From positions 1,399,586 through 1,463,585 of the forward strand of contig JAHBVS010000001.1 of assembly GCA_019637445.1 (NCBI GenBank): a stretch of 64,000 nt of DNA. The letters run 5' to 3'. Of the stretch, positions 58,517 to 64,000 are shown piece by piece (the stretch's first letter is position 1; every line of letters starts with the position of its first letter). The translations under genes were made by a program, and so were the position numbers. Below the pieces are notes generated by a model. It was not told the origin of the DNA and ran no database searches. It saw only the letters and a list, made by a program, of their open reading frames with translations. The stretch comes from Gemmatimonadaceae bacterium (GTDB lineage Bacteria > Gemmatimonadota > Gemmatimonadetes > Gemmatimonadales > Gemmatimonadaceae).

Positions 58517-59884
58517 TCAGCGGTTGCTGTCAGTGGTGGGGGCGGCGTCGAGCGCGACGAGCGTGCGGGGGTCGGTGCCGAGCGCCACGCGGCGCTGGGC
58601 GGTGGCGTCAATGAGCTGGTAGCGCGCCATCGTCAGCATCAGACGGCTCTGGGTTTCGGTGGCGGCGGCCTCGAGGAGCTCGCTGATCGTGGCCAGACCG
58701 CCATCGTACTTCCGGGCGACGATGCGATGTGCTTCCGCGGACTGCGCCACGGCATCCTCGGCGATGCCGAGTCGGGCGATGGCGACCTGCAGCCGGCCGT
58801 GTGAGCGTTCGAGCTCGAGCGCGGCGTTGGCAACGGCGGCCTCGCGACGAGCCGTTGCGGCATCGGCGCGGGCGTTCGTGCTTCGAACCTCGGAGATCTC
58901 GCTGGCGCCTGCGAAGGGAGTCCACGTGGCCATCACGCCGACGGTCCAGGCGCGCTGGTTCGCAAACCAGGCGTCGGCATCGTTCCAGTCGTAGCGGGCG
59001 AAGCCGTTGAGACGCGGCAGGTACAAGGATCTGGCGCGCCACGCATCGGCGGAGGTGGCGGTGGCGGCGGCAGTCGCGGCCGTAACGTCGGCGCGGATTG
59101 CGGCACCGGCGTTTGCCGCGCTGTCGGCCGCCGCCTGGGCCAGGATTGCGGCGCTGGCCGGAAGCGCGTCCGGCAACGGCGCTGCGAGTGCGTCAGCGCC
59201 GAGCAGCGTGGCGAGGCCGCGCGTCGCCATCGCCGCGTCGTTCTCGGCCTCGAGAAGCTGGCTGCGCACTTCGCCGGCGCGCACGCGAGCGAGGAGGGCG
59301 TCGGCGCGAGTGACCATGCCGGTGTCGGCGAGCGCCTGCGCGCGCGCCACGTGTGCGTCTGCGGCACGAAGCGCGGCGGCGAGCGTCGCGCGACGTTCTG
59401 CAGCGAGCGTCGCACCGTAGTAGGCGCGAATGACATCGGTGCTGGTCGCGGTGCGCGTCCACGCGGCCATCGCCTCGCTCGCATTGGCCGCGGCACCGGC
59501 GGCCCGGCGGCCGGTCCAAGCATCGGCGTTCAGCAGGGGCTGCTCGAGCACGAGCCCGGCCATCTTGGCGCGCGCGGCGTCGGGATAGTTCAGACGTGCC
59601 GGATCGAAGTCCGCCGGCGTGATGGCACGTTGGCGCAGCGTCGTGCCGAAGGCGTTGATGGGGTCGTTGGTGGCGAGGTATCCCGCCTCGACGCGCAGCG
59701 TCGGGAGAATCCCACGGTAGGCCGCGAGGCCGGCCGCCTGGGCGGAGGCCTCGGCGGTGGCGATGCGGTTGGCGTAGGCCGAGGACTCGGCGGTGCGAAG
59801 CGCGTCGGCCAGCGAGAGCTGGGCGGCGAGCGGGGAGGCGGCACTGAGCAGCAGCGCCCCGGCGATCGAAAGGACTCGAAGCAT
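58517..59884 (-). CDS. TolC-family outer-membrane channel, second system
   Basis: A 455-residue outer-membrane efflux protein, the exit duct of the second RND pump. A signal peptide (LSIAGALLLSAASPLAAQ) is followed by the TolC repeats: SLADALRTAESSAYANR at the N-terminus and a second start in RARSLYLPRLNGFARYDWND, with long Ala-rich helices between. Length is normal for the family, and unlike the first system there is no fused regulator. The ATG at 59884 begins at the signal peptide; a GTG at 59932 would overlap the promoter. It is the first gene of the operon. Confidence 0.92.
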   Translation of the reverse strand: MLRVLSIAGALLLSAASPLAAQLSLADALRTAESSAYANRIATAEASAQAAGLAAYRGILPTLRVEAGYLATNDPINAFGTTLRQRAITPADFDPARLNYPDAARAKMAGLVLEQPLLNADAWTGRRAAGAAANASEAMAAWTRTATSTDVIRAYYGATLAAERRATLAAALRAADAHVARAQALADTGMVTRADALLARVRAGEVRSQLLEAENDAAMATRGLATLLGADALAAPLPDALPASAAILAQAAADSAANAGAAIRADVTAATAAATATSADAWRARSLYLPRLNGFARYDWNDADAWFANQRAWTVGVMATWTPFAGASEISEVRSTNARADAATARREAAVANAALELERSHGRLQVAIARLGIAEDAVAQSAEAHRIVARKYDGGLATISELLEAAATETQSRLMLTMARYQLIDATAQRRVALGTDPRTLVALDAAPTTDSNR

Positions 59885-59919
59885 CGGAGGTTGTAAGAGT
59901 ATGGCTATATAACTATTCA

Positions 59920-59951
59920 GTGATATTATCACCGAAAGAAGCCTCGGTCAA
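59920..59951 (-). promoter_or_regulatory. Sigma-70-type promoter with palindrome over the -10 box
   Basis: On the minus strand, -35 TTGACC (59951-59946), a 17-bp spacer and -10 TAATAT (59928-59923) lie about 39 bases upstream of the tolC ATG. GTGATA/TATCAC (59920-59932, one central base) forms a palindrome directly over the -10 box, an ideal place for a repressor. No regulator gene is adjacent, so the regulator, if any, is encoded elsewhere. This would drive the six-gene operon down to OsmC. Confidence 0.75.
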
Positions 59952-59985
59952 GCCCTCTCGTGCCCGGCCCGCAGTCGGTCCAGCG

Positions 59986-60588
59986 TTAGCGGTTCGTGGG
60001 TTCTGCGAGCAGTCGGCGCACCGCCGGCTCAAGGCTCAATGGGCCGATCGGCCCCATCACGGTATGGCGGATGCGCCCGCTGCGGTCCAGCAGAAATGAG
60101 GTCGGATAGCCACGTACTCCACCAAACACCGCCTCCGCCCTCGCGTCCACGTGCGCGATCGGATAGGTCACGCCGCGATCTCGTACGAAGGCCGCGACGG
60201 CGTCCGTGGACACCCGGTCGACCGCAAGCCCGACGATCACGAGTCCTGCGCCGCGGTGACGTTCGTACATTGCTTCAAGCAGCGGCATCTCCGCGCGACA
60301 AGGCGCGCACCAGGTCGCCCAGAAGTTCACGAGCACCACCTTGCCGCGCAGCGAATCTGCCGACACCGCGCCCCCGTCGAGCGTTTGATACGCATACACG
60401 GGGACCGCATCCGGCCCCGAGCGCAGGCCGACCAGCGCGCCGAGGTGCGGCAGGAGTCGCGGTGCGGCCCAGAGGAGCACCGCGAGCGTCAGCAGGTTCC
60501 AGGGTGAGAGCCAGCGGCGCAGCCGGCTCGACCAGCGGGCGTCAGCCAAGCGCTGCCTCGATGGCGCTGCGCAACTCGGCTGGCTCAT
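59986..60588 (-). CDS. TlpA-like membrane-anchored thioredoxin
   Basis: A protein of about 200 residues with an N-terminal membrane anchor (WNLLTLAVLLWAAPRLL) and a periplasmic thioredoxin-like domain of TlpA/ResA type. The active site is WCAPC (C94, C97), followed by the conserved cis-Pro region GVRGYPTSFLLDRSGRI. It probably reduces periplasmic disulfides, for example during cytochrome c maturation. The ATG at 60588 overlaps the glutathione peroxidase gene by 47 bases; a TTG at 60549, with a GAGG site upstream, would cut this to 8 bases and is a strong alternative. It is the last gene of a three-gene minus-strand cluster. Confidence 0.92.
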   Translation of the reverse strand: MSQPSCAAPSRQRLADARWSSRLRRWLSPWNLLTLAVLLWAAPRLLPHLGALVGLRSGPDAVPVYAYQTLDGGAVSADSLRGKVVLVNFWATWCAPCRAEMPLLEAMYERHRGAGLVIVGLAVDRVSTDAVAAFVRDRGVTYPIAHVDARAEAVFGGVRGYPTSFLLDRSGRIRHTVMGPIGPLSLEPAVRRLLAEPTNR

Positions 60589-61024
60589 CGTTCGGTGCGA
60601 ACCGCTTCAGCACCTGCCCATCACGCCCGACGAGGAACTTCGTGAAGTTCCACTTGATGGCCTCGGTGCCCAGCAACCCAGGCCGCTCCGACTTGAGGAC
60701 GCGGTACAGCGGATGCGTGCCGCCTCCGTTGACCTCGACTTTCGCAAAGAGCGGGAACGTCACGTCGTAGTGCAGCGAACAGAAGCGCTTGATTTCCGCC
60801 TCGTCCCCAGGCTCCTGCGCACCAAACTGGTTGCAGGGAAACCCAAGCACGGCGAATCCGCGATCCGCGTACTCGCGATACAGATGCTCAAGGCCCGTGT
60901 ACTGCGGTGTGAAGCCGCACTGGCTCGCGACGTTGACGACCAGGAGCACCTGCCCCCGGTACGCCTCGAGCGTCTGCTCGCCACCGTCGATGGTGGTGAT
61001 GGGGATCTCGTGAAGGCTCTGCAT
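60542..61024 (-). CDS. Glutathione peroxidase (thiol peroxidase)
   Basis: A 160-residue peroxidase of the GPx family. Conserved features are VNVASQCGFTPQ with the peroxidatic Cys at about residue 36, LGFPCNQFGAQEPG with a second Cys and the catalytic Gln, and KWNFTKFLV with Trp and Asn of the active-site tetrad. A Cys rather than selenocysteine is used, and such bacterial forms normally take electrons from thioredoxin, which suits the neighbouring TlpA gene only loosely because this protein lacks a signal peptide. The ATG at 61024 starts 1 base after the SGNH hydrolase stop. Confidence 0.95.
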   Translation of the reverse strand: MQSLHEIPITTIDGGEQTLEAYRGQVLLVVNVASQCGFTPQYTGLEHLYREYADRGFAVLGFPCNQFGAQEPGDEAEIKRFCSLHYDVTFPLFAKVEVNGGGTHPLYRVLKSERPGLLGTEAIKWNFTKFLVGRDGQVLKRFAPNDEPAELRSAIEAALG

Positions 61025-61025
61025 C

Positions 61026-61799
61026 CTATGGATGGACCGGTTCGAGTGCGGGACGCTTGGCGGACACCCCGTCGCCGGACGAACGGCCCGTGACGCGGCG
61101 CAGGATCCAGGGGAACAGATAGCCGAGCACCCAGCGAAGTTCCGCCGTTGCGTTCGCCACGATCCCGGGCGCTGGGCGCGGCGGGAGCGGCGCCCCCCAT
61201 TCCTCGCCGAATCCCGGCAGGCCAAGGCGATACGCCAACCCGGCAGCGATGCGCCGGTGGCCCTCGCTGTTGGCGTGCAGTCGGTCCTCGTGCCAGAGCC
61301 GAGGATCGCTGGCCACTGGGTACGCGGCGACGTCCAGCACGAGCGATCCCGTGTCGACGGAAAGCTCCCTCACCCTGGCGTTGAACGCCTCGAGTCTCGG
61401 CTGGATGCGACGCGCCAACGGCAGCACCTCACTCAGATCCGGCATGGTGATGGTGACCACCGTCGCACCGATCTCGCGCAGCGCCCGCTGCATCGTGTGG
61501 AGATCGGCGCAGACCGCGTCGAGGTCCACGCGCGAGCGGATGATGTCGTTGGTGCCGGCGAATACGCTCGCCAAGTCTGGGCGAAAGGAGAGCGCGGGTG
61601 CGAGCTGTTCCTCGAGGACCTCACGGATCTTGCGGCCGCGCACGGCGAGGTTGGCGTACATCAGCGCTCGCCCCTGCGCGCTGGCCACGTGCTGCGCCAG
61701 ACGGTCCGCCCAGCCGCGGTGGCGGGCGCCGGGCACGGCGTCCTCGAGCCCCTCGGTGGATGAGTCGCCGATGGCGACGTAGCGCTCGAATGTGGGCAC
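61026..61799 (-). CDS. SGNH/GDSL-family hydrolase
   Basis: A 257-residue hydrolase of the GDSL/SGNH esterase type. Block I is YVAIGDSSTEG (nucleophile Ser about residue 13), block II has Gly in ANLAVRGRKI, block III is FAGTNDI with the oxyanion Asn, and the final catalytic Asp/His pair is in LWHEDRLHANSEGH. There is no signal peptide, so it is probably cytoplasmic; the C-terminus has a hydrophobic stretch (LRWVLGYLFPWIL). The GTG at 61799 places block I near the N-terminus as usual. It is the first gene of the SGNH, GPx, TlpA cluster and diverges from the methyltransferase gene. Confidence 0.9.
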   Translation of the reverse strand: MPTFERYVAIGDSSTEGLEDAVPGARHRGWADRLAQHVASAQGRALMYANLAVRGRKIREVLEEQLAPALSFRPDLASVFAGTNDIIRSRVDLDAVCADLHTMQRALREIGATVVTITMPDLSEVLPLARRIQPRLEAFNARVRELSVDTGSLVLDVAAYPVASDPRLWHEDRLHANSEGHRRIAAGLAYRLGLPGFGEEWGAPLPPRPAPGIVANATAELRWVLGYLFPWILRRVTGRSSGDGVSAKRPALEPVHP

Positions 61800-61863
61800 G
61801 TCGGAATATCGCCTCGTGGACGCCCCGGTGGTCTTTGCGCCCGGCGCCCGCGATGTTTCCGGC

Positions 61864-62643
61864 GTGTCCCAGCAGCCCGCCCCGCGCCCGCCGATCGATC
61901 CCGCCTCGCTCAACGTCGGCGCGCAGGATTCGATGTGGACGAACCTCGGCTTCTGGCCGGGCGCCGCGAGCTACGCGGAGGCCGCTACGGCGCTGGCATT
62001 CCGCGTGGGCCAGGCCGCGCAGCTGCGGGCGGGAGACGTGGTCGTGGACTACGCCTGCGGCTACGGCGACTCCCTGCGGCTCTGGGTGGAGCGCTTTGGG
62101 GTGGCGCGCGTGATTGGCGTGGAACCGGACGCGGCGCTGGCCCGCGTGGTGCGCGCACGGATCGTCGACTGGGGACTCGCTGACCGCATCAGCATCGAGT
62201 GCGAACGCGCCGAGCGCATCTCGCCCGATTCGCTTGCGGCAGACGTGTCCGCCGTCGTGTGCGTTGATGGTGCCTATCACTTCGAGTCCCGCCGCAAATG
62301 GCTGCTGCGGTCACTGCAGGCACTCCCGAGCGGCGGGCGCCTCGGCATTGCCGATCTTGTCTTCGCCGCCCGGGCTGCGGGATCGTGGCGCATCGCAGGC
62401 CTTGCTCGCCTGGTCAACGTGCCAGCGGCGAATCTCGAAACGACGGATGAACTGGAGACCACCATCGCCGGCGCTGGCGCGCGCGTGCGATGGAGCGAGG
62501 GCGCGGGCGAGGCAGTGCTGGACGGATTCTGCCGCAATGTGTCGGCTCGCGGACTGCCGATTGAGCTGACGCGACGCATGATCCGCTTCGCGCGCCGCGG
62601 GCGCCTGGTGGACTACCGCATCATCGGCTGCGTGCGCGAGTAG
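61864..62643 (+). CDS. Class I SAM-dependent methyltransferase
   Basis: A 259-residue methyltransferase. The SAM-binding motif I is VVVDYACGYGDSLRLW, followed by an acidic motif (VIGVEPDAAL), ADVSAVVCVDGAYHFESRRKWL and the post-motif segment LPSGGRLGIADLVFAA. These are the features of the small-molecule and lipid methyltransferases (UbiE/cyclopropane-synthase-like group); the substrate is unknown. The GTG at 61864 is preferred because upstream GTG codons at 61792, 61816 and 61828 run into the divergent SGNH gene, but the true start is not certain. Confidence 0.87.
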   Translation: MSQQPAPRPPIDPASLNVGAQDSMWTNLGFWPGAASYAEAATALAFRVGQAAQLRAGDVVVDYACGYGDSLRLWVERFGVARVIGVEPDAALARVVRARIVDWGLADRISIECERAERISPDSLAADVSAVVCVDGAYHFESRRKWLLRSLQALPSGGRLGIADLVFAARAAGSWRIAGLARLVNVPAANLETTDELETTIAGAGARVRWSEGAGEAVLDGFCRNVSARGLPIELTRRMIRFARRGRLVDYRIIGCVRE

Positions 62644-62668
62644 CGGCGCCCAGAGACTACTCTTCCGT

Positions 62669-63400
62669 ATGCGACGGCTTTCCCTCTTGCTCTTGGCCGC
62701 GTCCGCGGCATCCCTGCGCGCCCAGTCGGATTGGACCACGGTTCAGCAATCGGCCGTCTGGGTCAACGCGTTCCTCGACCACGCCGTGTCGGATCGCACC
62801 GCACTGTGGTTCGACGGCCATTGGCGCCGCGACGGCATGGCCACGAATCCGCAGCAAGTGCTGCTGCGCCCGGGCGTGCAGTTCACCCTGCGCCCACGCC
62901 TGCGACTGGGCGCCGGCTACGCCTACATCGCCACGGCGCCGTACGGAGCGGCGCCGAGCGCAGCGCCGCTGCGTGAACACCGCATCTGGCAACAGGCGAC
63001 GATCGCCCAGCGGCTGGGGAATCTCGACATCTCCCATCGCGTACGCTGGGAGCAGCGCTGGCTCGCCAGCGTCCAGCCCGGCGGCGACCTCACGCCGTCC
63101 AGCTACGCGCAACGCGCCCGGTACTTCGTGCGCGCGCAGCGTCCGCTCGGCGCCTGGCGCCTCGCTGCTGGACCCGTCCGCGGCTTTGTGTGGGATGAGA
63201 TCTTCGTGCCCATCGCACACGCGGACGGCCGTGCCAAGCGATTGCAGAACCGTGTGGGTGCAGGCTTGGCGTTCCCCGTCTCACCGCGGCAGCGCCTGGA
63301 AGTCGGATATATGCACCAGTGGAATCGCATCACACCGCGCGAGACGCACGAAATCAACCACACCCTCGTGCTCTCCTGGGCGTGGACGGCGCGCCGCTGA
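62669..63400 (+). CDS. DUF2490 outer-membrane beta-barrel protein
   Basis: A 243-residue exported protein. A signal peptide (LSLLLLAASAASLRAQ) is followed by a small beta-barrel with alternating strands: DRTALWFDGHWRRDGM, QVLLRPGVQFTLRPRLRLGAGYAYI, HRVRWEQRWLA, RARYFVRAQRPLG and LEVGYMHQWNRI, ending LVLSWAWTARR. The pattern matches DUF2490, whose function is not known. The gene follows the methyltransferase after 25 bases. Its stop and that of the convergent MBL gene are two bases apart and lie in a TGACGTCA palindrome. Confidence 0.82.
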   Translation: MRRLSLLLLAASAASLRAQSDWTTVQQSAVWVNAFLDHAVSDRTALWFDGHWRRDGMATNPQQVLLRPGVQFTLRPRLRLGAGYAYIATAPYGAAPSAAPLREHRIWQQATIAQRLGNLDISHRVRWEQRWLASVQPGGDLTPSSYAQRARYFVRAQRPLGAWRLAAGPVRGFVWDEIFVPIAHADGRAKRLQNRVGAGLAFPVSPRQRLEVGYMHQWNRITPRETHEINHTLVLSWAWTARR

Positions 63401-63402
63401 CG

Positions 63403-64000
63403 TCAGTAGATCACGAGGTCGCGCGCCGACTGTAGCGGTCCTCGGTATCCGGCGGCGCGAAGCTCCGCCACGAGGCCGTCGTCATCGGTTCCCCAAAAGA
63501 GCTGATGGTAGACCAACAGCTGCCGCGCCTGCGCGCGCGTCGCAATCGTCGCCAGCTCCGTGGTGGAGGTGTGCGCCGTGAGGTGATAGCGCTGCCAGGC
63601 AGGAGGACGCGTCTGAAATCGCAGCGCCGAGTAGACCTCGTGGGCCAGGAGGTCGCATCCGTTGCAGGCCTCGATGACGGCGTCGCTGGCGCGCGTGTCA
63701 CCGGAAATCACGATGCTGCGGTCGGGCGAGTCGAAGCGGTAGCCGAAGGCGACGGCCCAGTCGCCGTGCGGCACGGCAAAGGCGCGGACACGCACGTTGC
63801 CATCGTCGAACACGAGGCCGGGTTCGATCTCGGTGACCTCGACCTGCCATCCGGTCTCGTTCGCTGGCTCGAGTCCGTCGAGACGGTTGCGGATGTCCTC
63901 GCGGTAGGCGGCGAGGAGGTGTTCGACCATCGCCTTCGTGCCCGGCGGCCCAAAGATCCGCAGCGGTACCGTGCGCTCCAGCGTCCACGCGCTCAGCAGC
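63403..64000 (-). CDS. MBL-fold hydrolase, RNase Z-like, 5' end beyond window
   Basis: The last 198 codons of a metallo-beta-lactamase-fold protein whose start lies past the right edge. Visible are FGPPGTKAMVEHLL, the strand VRVRAFAVPHGDW, the metal-binding SGDT with its Asp, LLAHEVYS and a late His in HTSTTELATIATRA. The order of these elements is that of ribonuclease Z and arylsulfatase-like MBL proteins, so a tRNA-processing or other phosphodiesterase activity is possible; the N-terminal HxHxDH motif is outside the window. No signal peptide can be judged. Confidence 0.85.
   Translation of the reverse strand, partial: LLSAWTLERTVPLRIFGPPGTKAMVEHLLAAYREDIRNRLDGLEPANETGWQVEVTEIEPGLVFDDGNVRVRAFAVPHGDWAVAFGYRFDSPDRSIVISGDTRASDAVIEACNGCDLLAHEVYSALRFQTRPPAWQRYHLTAHTSTTELATIATRAQARQLLVYHQLFWGTDDDGLVAELRAAGYRGPLQSARDLVIY

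Overview
This window is high-GC chromosomal DNA with about 56 protein-coding genes, densely packed on both strands. There are no rRNA or tRNA genes, insertion sequences, phage genes or CRISPR arrays that I can recognise. The gene set suggests a Gram-negative environmental aerobe. It includes many outer-membrane barrels, lipoproteins and exported peptidases, two complete RND efflux systems, a large Ser/Thr kinase with TPRs, a DUF5916 barrel protein, a lysine-tailed SWIB protein and a fused MFS/spermidine synthase. Together these point to Gemmatimonadota; this is inference from gene content, and no 16S gene is present.

Layout. 1-3.7 kb (minus): signal peptidase I cut by the window edge, a SWIB protein with a histone-H1-like tail, and a tight cluster of lipoprotein, orphan receiver-DHp protein and endonuclease IV. 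3.8-6.4 kb (plus): P5C dehydrogenase and a PhzF-family protein, separated by a perfect 22-bp hairpin repeat. 6.4-11.5 kb (minus): a diguanylate cyclase, a BamA-like outer-membrane protein and a polytopic membrane protein. 11.5-14.9 kb (plus): a PLP decarboxylase, a membrane-anchored unknown and a Spy-like lipoprotein. 15.0-21.3 kb (minus): an RND efflux operon whose first gene is one continuous TetR-TolC reading frame. 21.6-26.6 kb (plus): msrB-msrA, a regulatory-like domain protein and the MFS/spermidine synthase fusion. 26.9-30.9 kb (minus): a D-aminoacylase-like amidohydrolase, a small zinc-ribbon membrane protein and a PepSY-serine hydrolase fusion.

31.1-37.4 kb (plus): an AbgB-like M20 hydrolase, a Ser/Thr kinase with a probable CTG start, and an Ig-like lipoprotein. 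37.4-39.6 kb (minus): the DUF5916 protein. 39.7-43.5 kb (plus): cytochrome c, an M28 peptidase and small genes. 43.4-46.5 kb (minus): an NPP-type phosphodiesterase and an acyl-CoA ligase. 46.5-48.3 kb (plus): an M20 peptidase and a Tat-exported DUF411 protein. 48.4-52.4 kb (minus): a desaturase, an FKBP, a ThrE-like exporter and an S9-type hydrolase. 52.5-53.3 kb (plus): a bestrophin. 53.3-59.9 kb (minus): a second RND operon (TolC, adaptor, pump) that continues into a PII-like protein, a DUF2892 protein and an OsmC protein. 60.0-64.0 kb: TlpA, glutathione peroxidase, an SGNH hydrolase, a methyltransferase, a DUF2490 barrel and the end of an MBL-fold hydrolase.

The recurring themes are envelope export and efflux, scavenging of peptides and D-amino acids, and repair of thiol and methionine oxidation. 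The observations most worth following are the TetR-TolC fusion with a palindrome just upstream of it, and the second RND operon with its PII-like, DUF2892 and OsmC tail. Next come the receiver-DHp protein with no ATPase domain, the PepSY-serine hydrolase fusion, the SWIB protein with an H1-like tail, and a set of long intergenic hairpins built from short purine-rich units.
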